A stretch of DNA of 17,949 nt from Planctomycetota bacterium. GTDB taxonomy: Bacteria > Planctomycetota > J058 > J103. Shown piece by piece: positions 6,542 through 14,489 of this stretch; position 1 is the stretch's first letter; every line of letters begins with the position of its first letter. Location of the stretch: NCBI GenBank assembly GCA_003694875.1, contig RFJN01000155.1:1-17949 (forward strand). The letters are read 5' to 3'. The position numbers and the translations under genes are program-made. A model generated the notes under the pieces. It was given only the letters and a program-made list of their open reading frames with translations. It was not told where the DNA came from and made no database searches.

Positions 6542-7426
6542 TCACGAACTCGTCGGAGACGAGGCGGTGGCGGCGGGGGCGTGCCGGTAGAACGCGGTGT
6601 AGACGACGTCCTTCTCCTCGGTGAGCGCGTCGCGCAGCAGGCTGAGCAGGCGGGCGAGCTGCTCGCGCACGATCCGCGCCTCGTCCTCGTTGCCTCCCCG
6701 CACGGCCTCGAGCCGCTGGTGCACCTTCTCGAGACCGCGCTCGATCTCCTCCCAGTGCGCCTCGAGTGCATCGCGGCGCGCGCGCCAGCCGGGCTGCGCC
6801 TTCTCGAGTTCGTCGTAGAGCCCGCCCTGTTCGAGCAGGCCGCGGACGTGGTCGGCGACCGCGGTGCGCAGCGCGTGCAGCGCCGCGTCGAGCACGTCGG
6901 CCCACCAGGCGGCGCGGTGCGCGTACGGGTCGCTGCAGGCGCGCTCGACCCGATGGATGGCGCGCTCGAGTTCGTCGGCGGTGGCGTCGGCGGCCTCGAT
7001 CCGCTCGCGCGCGGCGTCGGTGAGCCGTTCGGTCTCCTCGAGTTCGGACGGCAGGCGGCTGCACGACAGCTGGCGCTGCTCCTCTTCGCGCTCGGCCGCC
7101 TCGACCATGCGCGCGAGCCAGCGGAGACCGCGCAGCTCGTCGGGGTGGCGGTGGGTGTCGGCGTCGGCGACCGCGAGCGCGATCCGGAGAAACTGCCGGC
7201 GGGTGGCGCGATCGAGCGAGCGCAGATCGAGCTCGACCTCCGGCGGCCGCTCCTCGAGCCACTGCGCGAGCTTGCGCCGCACCTCGGGGCTCGTGCCGAG
7301 CCGCTCGGCGAGCCGTTGCAGCAGTCGCTTCTCCTGCACCTGCGGCGCCCCGTCGAGCCAGGCCATGGCCGCCGCCATGCGGATCAGCCGGTCGGCGGTC
7401 TGCGGGTCCATGTGCTTGGCAGCCAC
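6542..7426 (-). CDS. TerB-like domain protein with long helical C-terminus
   Basis: The product is 294 residues. GTG 7426 is preferred over ATG 7411 because GGAGGA lies about 8 nt before it. Residues 7-110 resemble the TerB (tellurite-resistance-associated) helical fold: 'ADRLIRMAAAMAWLDG' with a following Glu, and a second half-repeat 'LRIALAVADADTHRHPDEL', matching the paired 'maxaDG...E' pattern. Residues 110-280 are highly charged and helical, probably coiled coil ('ELEETERLTDAARERIEAAD', 'LEAHWEEIERGLEKVHQRL'). There is no signal peptide or membrane segment. TerB proteins are soluble, metal-binding and linked to envelope stress responses, but no other ter genes are present, so tellurite resistance should not be assumed. 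It is the first gene of a probable operon with the PAS-like, TrkA-C and 57-residue genes. Confidence 0.7.
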   Translation of the reverse strand: MAAKHMDPQTADRLIRMAAAMAWLDGAPQVQEKRLLQRLAERLGTSPEVRRKLAQWLEERPPEVELDLRSLDRATRRQFLRIALAVADADTHRHPDELRGLRWLARMVEAAEREEEQRQLSCSRLPSELEETERLTDAARERIEAADATADELERAIHRVERACSDPYAHRAAWWADVLDAALHALRTAVADHVRGLLEQGGLYDELEKAQPGWRARRDALEAHWEEIERGLEKVHQRLEAVRGGNEDEARIVREQLARLLSLLRDALTEEKDVVYTAFYRHAPAATASSPTSS

Positions 7427-7529
7427 CCTGCGTTTCCTCCCCCTCCGGGCGCGGCGAACGTGCGCCACACTCCCCCGCACCATAGCGATTCGGCCGATTC
7501 CGTACCAGCGCCCCGTATCCTGCCACCCC

Positions 7530-7558
7530 TTGCGCCGTGGGCGCGCTCCCGGTATAGT
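7530..7558 (+). promoter_or_regulatory. Sigma70-type promoter of tRNA-Pro
   Basis: TTGCGC (7530-7535), a 17-nt spacer and TATAGT (7553-7558) make a good -35/-10 pair. A GC-rich stretch (CGCGCC) follows the -10 box, as at many stable-RNA promoters under stringent control. Transcription would start near 7565, about 29 nt before the tRNA. Confidence 0.75.
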
Positions 7559-7593
7559 CGCGCCTTCCCGCACGGCGGGACCGCACAAACGGT

Positions 7594-7672
7594 CGGGGCG
7601 TAGCTCAGCTTGGACTAGAGCGCCTGCATGGGGTGCAGGAGGTCGGTGGTTCGAATCCACTCGCCCCGACCA
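7594..7672 (+). tRNA. tRNA-Pro (anticodon GGG)
   Basis: A complete cloverleaf is visible. The acceptor stem is CGGGGCG (7594-7600) with CGCCCCG (7662-7668), then discriminator A and encoded CCA. The D stem is GCTC/GAGC. The anticodon stem CCTGC/GCAGG encloses loop ATGGGGT, giving anticodon GGG for proline codons CCC and CCT. The T arm GGTGG-TTCGAAT-CCACT closes with one G-T pair. Length is 79 nt including CCA. Confidence 0.95.
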
Positions 7673-8181
7673 GCGGTTTCGGCAGGGGCCGGGACAACGC
7701 CGTCGCGGTCTCCTTGCTTCACCGCTGTCCCCTCCCGCTTGTACAGGCGCTGCCCCCGCTTCCGCACCCTCGTTGTTGCAGCGCTCGATCCGCGGAAACG
7801 AGCGACCCGACGGTGTGGCGCAACCGCGGCCGCGACGACCACTCTACAGCCACCGGCATCGCTGCCTTCCCGCGATTCCTCCTCCATCGGCACCTCGCCT
7901 ACAGCTGTCCCCTGCGGTGCTCGTGTCCCGCCGGGGCAGCGAAAGGCCAACCAGGATCCGAGCAACCCCGCAAGATCCTGAAAAGGAGCGAAACGGAGGG
8001 CGCCACAGCGCCCGCGTGCGGCCTCACCTTCGTGCACCACCTCGGGGGACACGACGTCTCGACGTGGACCCACAACCGCCTCCCCCCGGGGCAGCGGACG
8101 CAGCAACGCGCCACGCTTGCCCTCGTCGCCGTTGCACCGCAGCCCGGCAGATCCCGCTACGCGGCGGCCCCGCGACCGGCG
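7673..8181. other. 509-nt stretch without a recognisable gene
   Basis: This lies between the tRNA and the 3' end of the RND pump gene. Frames on both strands are open but their products are unrecognised and low in complexity. Visible structure consists of inverted repeats CAGGATC (7952-7958)/GATCCTG (7974-7980), a GC hairpin at 7998-8013, and a 10-nt direct repeat GCTGTCCCCT at 7724 and 7904. It probably holds the pump transcript's 3' end. Confidence 0.5.
7998..8013 (-). terminator. Terminator-like hairpin downstream of the RND pump gene
   Basis: Read on the minus strand, GGGCGC-TGTG-GCGCCC is a perfect 6-bp stem followed by a moderately T-rich run ending in CTCCTTTT. It lies about 170 nt after the pump stop codon. 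The tail is not a clean T tract, so this is a weak intrinsic terminator call. Confidence 0.35.
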
Positions 8182-11100
8182 TCAGTCCTCCGCATCGCCG
8201 CCCCGTGCCCGCGCCCCTCTCGCGGCACGCCGGCGTGCGCGCCACAGGTAGCATGCCGGCACGACGACCAGGTTCAGCGTGGTGGAGGTGAGCAGCCCCG
8301 CGCACACGATCGCCGCCATGGCCGCCTCGAGTTCGCTTCCGGCGGTCTCGAACGAGAGCGCGAACGGCAACAGGCCGAAGAAGGCCGTCGCCGCGGTCAT
8401 GACGATCGGCAGCATGCGCTCGCGTGCCGCCTGCAGCACGGCCGTCTGCGACACACCGCCGCCCGGTTCGCCCCGGGCCCGCTCCAGGATCCGCTCGACC
8501 AACAGCAGCCCGTTGCGACTCACGATCCCGAGCAGCGTCACGAACCCCACCATGCCCGCGACCGACACGCCGTCGGGAAGCAGCGCCGCGAGCAGCACGC
8601 CACCCACCACACCGAGCGGAAGGCTCGAGAGCGCCACCGCGGCGTCGGCGAACGAACCGAGCGCCCACACGAACAGCAGCCCCACCGCGAGCAGCACCGG
8701 CAGCCCGGTCGCCACGAGGCGACCGGCCGCCTCCCGCCGCGCCTTCGCGCGACCGAGCACCTCGACGTGCACTCCCGGCGGCAGCGCCACGCGCGTGCGC
8801 AGCGCGGCCCGGACCTCGCGCTCGGCCTGCGCCAGGTTTCGACCCCGCACCTGCGCCGTGACGAAGACCACCCGCTGCCCGCCGACGTGCCGGATCACGT
8901 CCGGCGTCTCGCGCTCGCGCACGCGCGCGAGCGCGGAGAGGGGGAGCACCGCCCCCGCGCGCGTCCAGATCGGCCGATCGAGCAGACGCTGCGGATCGTC
9001 GCGATCGACCGGCGAGCCGGCGATCACCACCGGAATCGACGATCCGCCCGGTCCCCGCACGCGCGTCACCTCGCGCCCCGGCGAGCCGACGCGCAGCGCC
9101 TCGAGAACCTCGAGCGACGCGATCCCGTGGCGCGCGAGACGGTCGCTGCGCAAGGAGAGTTCGAACACCGGGGCGCCGACGCGTGCGGGCGCCCGCACGC
9201 GCGTGAGTTCCGGCACCCCGCGCAACACGCGCGCAACGTCGCCCGCGGCCTGTCGGAGCGCGTCGATCGACGCACCGCGCAGCCGGACCGCGATCGGCGC
9301 CCGCTCTCCCGACAGCAGCTCGTTGATCCGCTCGCCGAGCACCCCGTCGAGCTGGAACCGCACCCCCGGCACCCGCGCGAGCCGCCGCGCGAGGGCGAGC
9401 GCCGCCTCCTCCGGCTCGTACTCGCCCCGCGGCAGCACGATGTCCATCTCGATGCGGTGCACCGGCGCGGCGTCCTCGTCGAGCGGCGCACGTCCCACCC
9501 GCGCCGCGACGTGCGGCACCGGCGGGAGGCTGTCGCCGGCGAGCGGCACACCCAGCGCACGCGTCAGTCGCCGCGCGATCCGCGTCGCCTCGGCGAGCGA
9601 CGTGCCCGGCCACGTCTCCACCTCCCCGATCAGCACCCCCTCACGAAACTCGGGAAGATAGCCGCCGCCGAGAAACGGCAGCGCGGCGAGCCCCATTCCG
9701 AGCAGCACCGCGCTCGCGGCGAGCACCCGCCCCGGCCGGCGCGCCACCCGCGCGAGCACCGCCTCGTAGCCGCGACGAAGAACGCCGGCGAGCCGCGACT
9801 CCTCGACCTTGCGCTCGGCCGCCGAGGGCAGCAGCCACAGCGAGAGGGCGGGGGTGACGAACAGCGCAACCCCGAGCGAGGCCAGCATCGCCAGGATGTA
9901 GGAGGCCGCGAGCGGCGCGAAGATCCGGCCCACGAGTCCCCCGAGCAACAGCACCGGCACGAGGAGCGCGACGCTGACGAAGGTCGCGAACACCACCCCG
10001 CCACGCACCGCCAGCGAGGCGGTGCGCACCACCTCCTCGACCGGCCGTGCAGCGCCGGCGCGTGCGTTGTCCCGCAGCCGCCTCCAGATGCTCTCGACGT
10101 CGACGATCGCGTCGTCCACGACCTCGCCGACCGCGATCGCCAGCCCGCCGAGCGTCATCGCGTCGATCGTCACCCCGGCGCCCACCAACACCGCGAAGGC
10201 CGCGAGCAGCGACAGCGGGATCGCCGCCAGGCTGATCGCGGCGAGCCGCCACGAGCCGAGCACCGAGAGCAACACCACGACCACCAGGGCGCCGCCCACG
10301 AGCGCCGCGCGCCCGAGCGCCCCGATCGAGGCGCGAACGAGATCGGCCTGCCGGTAGGTGGGCGGCTGCCGTCGCGCGCCCGACGGCAGCTCCCGATCGA
10401 GCTCCCGCAGCACGCGCTCCACCTCCCGGCTCACGCGCAACGTGTCCGCCGAGGGAAGCTTGTCCACCTGCACGTAGACCGCGGCTCGCCCGTCGTACAG
10501 CGCGCGGCCGACCGGCAGGGCCCGCCCCATGCGCACCTCGGCCACATCGGCGAGCCGCACGGCGACGCCGCCACGGCGCGCCACGACCGCCGAGCGGAGG
10601 GCCGCGAGCGCTCCCGCGGTGCTGTCGGACCCGGACGCGTCCCCCGACACCGCGGCCGTCTTCCCTCGCTCCCCGCCGTCCGCGTGCCCGGCCGGCGACG
10701 GCGCGCCCGCAACGAACCACCGGTCGCGCACGCGCACCGCCGCGCGCACCTCTCCCTGCACGAGCCGAGCCACCGGACCGACGTCGCGTGCGGCCCGGAC
10801 CGCGCGCTCGAGCGCCTCGAGGTCGAGCCCGTGGCGCAGCAGCGCCTCCACCCGCGGCCGCACCTCGACCCGCGCCGGCGCGCCACCGTGCACCGTGACC
10901 TGCGAGACGCCGCGCACCGCGAGCAGCCGCGGGCGCAGCCGGTAGCGCGCGAAGTCGAACACGGCGTCGAGCGCCCGCGGGCTGCCGGTGTCCGCCGGGG
11001 TGAGGCAGAATCGCAACAACGCGCCCACCGGCGCCGAGATCGGAGCGATCCGCGGCGGCTCGACGCCCGGGGGCAGCCTGTCGCCGACAAGCGAGAGGCG

Positions 11101-11445
11101 TTCGCTCACGAGCTGGCGCGCGCGGTAGACGTCGGTGCCGTCGACGAACCACAGCTCGATCACGCTCAGCCCCGCACTGCTCGAGGAACGCACCGTCTCG
11201 ACGCCGGGCGTCCCGAGCAGCAGCCGTTCGAGCGGCGCACTGACCCGCGTCTCGACCTCCTGCGGCCCGAGCCCCGGCGCCTCGGTCTGCACGACCACGC
11301 GAGGGGGCGTGAAGCCGGGCAGCGCGTCGAGACGAGCCCGCCGCACCGCCTGCACCCCGAGCGCGACGAGCAGCAGCGCCGCCACGAGCACCACCGGGCG
11401 CCGCCGCACGGAGAATCGGACACACGCGTCGAGCAGACCACTCAC
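8182..11445 (-). CDS. RND efflux pump, HME/CusA-CzcA-like permease
   Basis: The product is 1087 residues, normal for an RND pump. GTG 11445 overlaps the adaptor gene's TGA (GTGA). The layout is RND-typical: TM1 at about 17-33, a first periplasmic loop, a TM cluster at about 378-540, a second periplasmic loop after about 592, and a second TM cluster before the C-terminus. The proton-relay motif in TM4 is 'GLAIAVGEVVDDAIVDVES' (434-452), with the paired Asp444 and Asp445 typical of CusA/CzcA-like pumps. 'LPGFTPPRVVVQTEAPGLGP' (42-61) and 'LPEFREGVLIGEVETWPGTS' (597-616) match HME-type periplasmic regions. Residues 247-280 form an Ala/Gly/Ser-rich insert in the first periplasmic loop. The substrate is probably a heavy-metal cation or a hydrophobic compound, but I cannot tell which. 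It sits in the inner membrane and should assemble with the adaptor and outer-membrane factor encoded nearby. Confidence 0.9.
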   Translation of the reverse strand: MSGLLDACVRFSVRRRPVVLVAALLLVALGVQAVRRARLDALPGFTPPRVVVQTEAPGLGPQEVETRVSAPLERLLLGTPGVETVRSSSSAGLSVIELWFVDGTDVYRARQLVSERLSLVGDRLPPGVEPPRIAPISAPVGALLRFCLTPADTGSPRALDAVFDFARYRLRPRLLAVRGVSQVTVHGGAPARVEVRPRVEALLRHGLDLEALERAVRAARDVGPVARLVQGEVRAAVRVRDRWFVAGAPSPAGHADGGERGKTAAVSGDASGSDSTAGALAALRSAVVARRGGVAVRLADVAEVRMGRALPVGRALYDGRAAVYVQVDKLPSADTLRVSREVERVLRELDRELPSGARRQPPTYRQADLVRASIGALGRAALVGGALVVVVLLSVLGSWRLAAISLAAIPLSLLAAFAVLVGAGVTIDAMTLGGLAIAVGEVVDDAIVDVESIWRRLRDNARAGAARPVEEVVRTASLAVRGGVVFATFVSVALLVPVLLLGGLVGRIFAPLAASYILAMLASLGVALFVTPALSLWLLPSAAERKVEESRLAGVLRRGYEAVLARVARRPGRVLAASAVLLGMGLAALPFLGGGYLPEFREGVLIGEVETWPGTSLAEATRIARRLTRALGVPLAGDSLPPVPHVAARVGRAPLDEDAAPVHRIEMDIVLPRGEYEPEEAALALARRLARVPGVRFQLDGVLGERINELLSGERAPIAVRLRGASIDALRQAAGDVARVLRGVPELTRVRAPARVGAPVFELSLRSDRLARHGIASLEVLEALRVGSPGREVTRVRGPGGSSIPVVIAGSPVDRDDPQRLLDRPIWTRAGAVLPLSALARVRERETPDVIRHVGGQRVVFVTAQVRGRNLAQAEREVRAALRTRVALPPGVHVEVLGRAKARREAAGRLVATGLPVLLAVGLLFVWALGSFADAAVALSSLPLGVVGGVLLAALLPDGVSVAGMVGFVTLLGIVSRNGLLLVERILERARGEPGGGVSQTAVLQAARERMLPIVMTAATAFFGLLPFALSFETAGSELEAAMAAIVCAGLLTSTTLNLVVVPACYLWRARRRAARGARARGGDAED

Positions 11446-12668
11446 CGCCCCGGTCCCGCCTCGTCGCCCCGGCGTCCCTCCCACCCGGCCCGACCGAGTT
11501 CGGCCCGCAGCGCCATCGCGCCGCGCACGACCACGCGCAACGGCCCGGTCGGCGGGGCCGAACCGGGACGTCGCTTGCGTTCGACCAGGACGACGTCGCC
11601 CGCACGTGCCGTCACGCGCACCCGAACCGGCGCGTAGACCCCGGGCTCCGTCTCGACGAAGACCGCGGGCGCTCCGTCGAGCGGCACCACCGCGCTCGCG
11701 GCGACCCGCAGTCCCTTGCGCCGACGGCGGACTTCCACCGGCACGACGTCACCCACCGCCGGCAGGCGAGCGGTCGCGGTCGGGGGCGACAGCACGAGCC
11801 GGTCGTGTCGAAAGCCGTCTGGGGCCACGTCAGCGCCGCGGCGAAGCCAGCGCGCCGGGATCGAGCCGGCGGCGGTACGCACGCGGTAGGCGTCCGCGAC
11901 CTCGTCCTCGGGCAGCGAGCGCAGCAGCACCCACCGCGGCCCCTGCGCCAGGACGGTGCCGATCCGCTCGCCGGCCTGCAGCTCGGCGCCCGCGTCGGTG
12001 CGCAGCGAGAGCAGCGTTCCGGCGACCGGACTGCGCAGCGCGAGTTCTCCCCGCAGCGCATCGCGCAACGTCGCCCGGCTCTCGTCGATCCCCCGGGCGC
12101 GCGCGCGCAAGGCCTCGAGCTGCGCCTCGGCCTCGAGCGCCGAGACGCGCTCGGTGAGCCGCGATGCCAGAAGAGCCTGGCGGGCGGCGACGATCGCGCG
12201 CTGCGCCTCGATGCGCGCCCGGATCTGCTCGCGTTCGGCATCGAGCGTGCGCACCCGGGCCTCGAGTTCCGCACGGGCGCGCACCCCGAGCGTTGGGACC
12301 AGCCGGGCGAGGATCGTGCCCGGCGACACCGGGTCACCGGCAGCCAGGGGCTGGAGAAGCGGCTCGAGTCGAGCGGCGACGGGCGCGGCGATCGTCCGCC
12401 GCGCACCGGGCGGCGCCACCACGGTGCCGTAGCGGTGCGAGACCTCCCACAGCACGCCGGCGGTGGCCGTCGCCGTCCGCAGATCGAGCGCGCGCCGCTC
12501 CGGCGGCTCGAGGTGCACCCGCCCCGCCGCGTCGACGCGACGCGGGATCACGCGCCGCAGCAGCGCCGCCTCCCGCTCGGCCTCTCCCTCCCCGCAGGCG
12601 CTCAGAGCCAGCGCGGCGAGCAGCAGCCACAGCAGCGTCCACCCGCCCCGCCGCGTCCCCCATGTCAT
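11442..12668 (-). CDS. RND periplasmic adaptor (membrane fusion) lipoprotein
   Basis: The product is 408 residues. ATG 12668 has GAGG about 9 nt upstream and begins a lipoprotein signal 'WTLLWLLLAALALSAC', giving lipidated Cys25. The split lipoyl domain is visible as 'IAAPVAARLEPLLQPLAAGD' before the hairpin and 'LRSPVAGTLLSLRTDAGAEL' after it. Between them is a long alpha-helical hairpin, including 'AELEARVRTLDAEREQIRAR' and 'ALEAEAQLEALRARARGIDE'. Beta-barrel and membrane-proximal segments follow ('RWVLLRSLPEDEVADAY', 'GAPAVFVETEPGVYAPVRVR'). It should bridge the inner-membrane RND pump to an outer-membrane channel. It is the first gene of the adaptor-pump pair and overlaps the pump by GTGA. 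No metal-binding His/Met cluster is evident that would fix the substrate. Confidence 0.88.
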   Translation of the reverse strand: MTWGTRRGGWTLLWLLLAALALSACGEGEAEREAALLRRVIPRRVDAAGRVHLEPPERRALDLRTATATAGVLWEVSHRYGTVVAPPGARRTIAAPVAARLEPLLQPLAAGDPVSPGTILARLVPTLGVRARAELEARVRTLDAEREQIRARIEAQRAIVAARQALLASRLTERVSALEAEAQLEALRARARGIDESRATLRDALRGELALRSPVAGTLLSLRTDAGAELQAGERIGTVLAQGPRWVLLRSLPEDEVADAYRVRTAAGSIPARWLRRGADVAPDGFRHDRLVLSPPTATARLPAVGDVVPVEVRRRRKGLRVAASAVVPLDGAPAVFVETEPGVYAPVRVRVTARAGDVVLVERKRRPGSAPPTGPLRVVVRGAMALRAELGRAGWEGRRGDEAGPGR

Positions 12669-12839
12669 CGATCCGCGCCTCACCGCCGCTCGCTCGTCTC
12701 CGGCCCACCGACGAGCAGCGATGGCCCCCGGTGCGACGGTCCATGTTCGCAACCCCGCTCCGCCATGCAACCCCGAGGGCGCTCGGCGGCCGCCTCGCGG
12801 TGCACCGCGTCGATCTCGACCGCCGCGCGCGGTGCGCGC

Positions 12840-12867
12840 TTGTCCGAGCAGGCGCGCTCCCTATCAT
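12840..12867 (+). promoter_or_regulatory. Sigma70-type promoter for the phosphoesterase gene
   Basis: TTGTCC (12840-12845), a 16-nt spacer and TATCAT (12862-12867) form a reasonable promoter. Transcription would begin near 12874, about 44 nt before GTG 12918. It lies in the divergent region shared with the adaptor gene, for which I see no clear promoter. Confidence 0.55.
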
Positions 12868-12917
12868 GGTCTGCACCCCCTCGGGCGAAGACACGGCGTC
12901 GAGTGAGGTGCGTGAAC

Positions 12918-14315
12918 GTGCGACGCGACATCCCAGCCGCGGCGGAAAGGGCCACACGACCCCACGCGGACGCACGGGGCATGGCGACGCCCCTCCTGCT
13001 GGCGCTCGCCCTGGCGCTGTCGTCACTCGCGGGCGGCTGTGCGGGTCACGGTGGCGGTGGTGGCGGCGGGGGCGCCCCCACGCCTCGGTCGGGACCGGGC
13101 GCAGCGACGAGCCCGCATAGCGCGACCGGTTCTCGGTCGGGGGGCGTGCCGATCGACACGGTCTTCATCATCTTCAAGGAGAACCACACCTACGACAACT
13201 ACTTCGCCACCTATCCCGGCGGTGACGGCGCCAGGCGCGCCACGCGCTCGAATGGACGCTCCATCGATCTCGAGCCCCCGCTGACCGACCTGTGGTACCC
13301 GGGCAACAACCACTGGGACAGCGCGCACATCGACTACAACGGAGGCCGCATGGACGGGTTCGATCGGGGCGAGCACGTCCCGATCATTCCGCTGGTGTCC
13401 AACGGCCCCTTCGTGACGTACGCCCCGGCGAATGGCCAGCCGGGCGGTCCCGCGGAGTACTACTGGCGCCTCGCCCGGGCGGGTGTGTTGTGCGACCACT
13501 ATTTCACCGCGGTCATGGGACCGAGTTTCCCGAACCACCTGTTCGCCGTCGCCGCCTCCTCCGGCGGGGCGATCTCGAATCCCAACCTCGTGACCAACCG
13601 CGTGAAGGTACTCGACGCGCAGGGACACGTCGTATCGCACCGCGCCACGTTCTCGCGCCAGGAGATCGCCACGACGCTTCCCAACGAACTCGAGCAGGCG
13701 GGCCTCACCTGGCGCTACTTCAGCGAGTCGGCCCGCACCCCCCTTGCCTACACCCTCGACTGGCTCGAGGACCAGGGCCTCGGCGTGGACGCGATCGACG
13801 CGTTCCACCACGCGCGCGACTTCGCAACCAGCTACATCACGACCCTGCCGGACTTCGACCGCAACTTCGCGGCGCAGCTTGCGGCCGGCAACATCGGAAA
13901 CGTCAACTGGATCCGGCCGGGAGCGGTGCACAGCGAGCACCCCGGCATCAGCGGGGTACGCGCCGGAACGGAGTGGACGCGCAAGCTGATCAACCAGATC
14001 GGGCAGAGTTCGTACTGGAGCCACTGCGCGATCTTCGTGACCTTCGACGACTACGGGGGGTTCTACGACCACGTGCCGCCGCCGCAGCTCGACGCCTTCG
14101 GGCTGGGCTTCCGCGTGCCGTGTCTCGTGATCTCGCCGTATGCCCGGCGCGGATTCGTCGACCACCAGGTGTACGAGGTGAGTTCCATCCTGCGCTTCTG
14201 CGAGCAGCTCTTCGGCCTTCCGGCCATGACCGCACGGGACGCACAGGCCGACGGCTTCACGCACGCCTTCGATTTCCACCAGCCTCCCCGCCCCTTCTCC
14301 GACTTCCACTTCTGA
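12918..14315 (+). CDS. Lipoprotein phosphoesterase (phospholipase C / acid phosphatase family)
   Basis: The product is 465 residues. GTG 12918 is chosen because GAGGTG lies 7 nt before it and it supplies the basic N-region of the signal peptide; ATG 12981 is in frame but has a poor ribosome site. The signal 'TPLLLALALALSSLAGGC' ends in lipidated Cys41, followed by eight glycines and a flexible linker to about residue 76. The phosphoesterase domain then shows family motifs: 'IIFKENHTYDNYFATYPG' (84-101), 'GPSFPNHLFAVAASSGG' (201-217), 'FVTFDDYGGFYDHVPPP' (373-389) and 'FRVPCLVISPYARRGFVDH' (398-416). These carry the acidic, Asn and His residues that bind metal and phosphate in this family. It likely hydrolyses a phosphoester at the cell surface or in the periplasm; whether lipid or a small phosphate ester is unclear. 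It is on the opposite strand between the adaptor and outer-membrane factor genes. Confidence 0.88.
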   Translation: MRRDIPAAAERATRPHADARGMATPLLLALALALSSLAGGCAGHGGGGGGGGAPTPRSGPGAATSPHSATGSRSGGVPIDTVFIIFKENHTYDNYFATYPGGDGARRATRSNGRSIDLEPPLTDLWYPGNNHWDSAHIDYNGGRMDGFDRGEHVPIIPLVSNGPFVTYAPANGQPGGPAEYYWRLARAGVLCDHYFTAVMGPSFPNHLFAVAASSGGAISNPNLVTNRVKVLDAQGHVVSHRATFSRQEIATTLPNELEQAGLTWRYFSESARTPLAYTLDWLEDQGLGVDAIDAFHHARDFATSYITTLPDFDRNFAAQLAAGNIGNVNWIRPGAVHSEHPGISGVRAGTEWTRKLINQIGQSSYWSHCAIFVTFDDYGGFYDHVPPPQLDAFGLGFRVPCLVISPYARRGFVDHQVYEVSSILRFCEQLFGLPAMTARDAQADGFTHAFDFHQPPRPFSDFHF

Positions 14316-14344
14316 GGGCCCGCACGCGCACCGCGCCACCGTGG

Positions 14345-14365
14345 CCGCGGTGGGACACACCGCGG
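14345..14365. terminator. Hairpin between convergent genes, possible bidirectional terminator
   Basis: CCGCGGTG-GGACA-CACCGCGG is a perfect 8-bp stem with a 5-nt loop, 29 nt after the phosphoesterase stop. It has no T tract on either side, so intrinsic termination is uncertain. Confidence 0.35.
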
Positions 14366-14392
14366 AGCGCAGGCGGCGAGCAACGTGCGGCA

Positions 14393-14418
14393 GCCCGCGG
14401 CGCGAAGCGGTCGCGGGC
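14393..14418. terminator. Second hairpin between convergent genes
   Basis: GCCCGCG (14393-14399) and CGCGGGC (14412-14418) form a perfect 7-bp stem with a 12-nt loop. It lies between the two convergent stop codons and lacks a T tract. Confidence 0.3.
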
Positions 14419-14489
14419 CTCCTGTGCACCGCACGGGCCCCATGTACGCGCCGAGACCGCGAGGGAGCCGGCGCCGAGGCGATCGAGCG

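Noticed and set aside
6542..7426. Tellurite resistance operon
   Set aside because: Only a TerB-like domain is present; no other ter genes are visible.
7427..7660. N-terminal extension of the TerB-like protein beginning 'MDSNHRPPAPHAG'
   Set aside because: It is antisense to the tRNA and its promoter; GTG 7426 with a GGAGGA site is a better start.
7615..8106. Minus-strand frame whose product ends in 'GEWIRTTDLLHPMQAL'
   Set aside because: The end is the antisense translation of the tRNA-Pro gene, a well-known source of spurious proteins; the rest has no recognisable content.
7633..11637. 1334-codon plus-strand open frame antisense to the RND pump
   Set aside because: It is His/Arg/Gln-rich without motifs and runs through the tRNA end; it is a high-GC shadow of the clear pump gene on the other strand.
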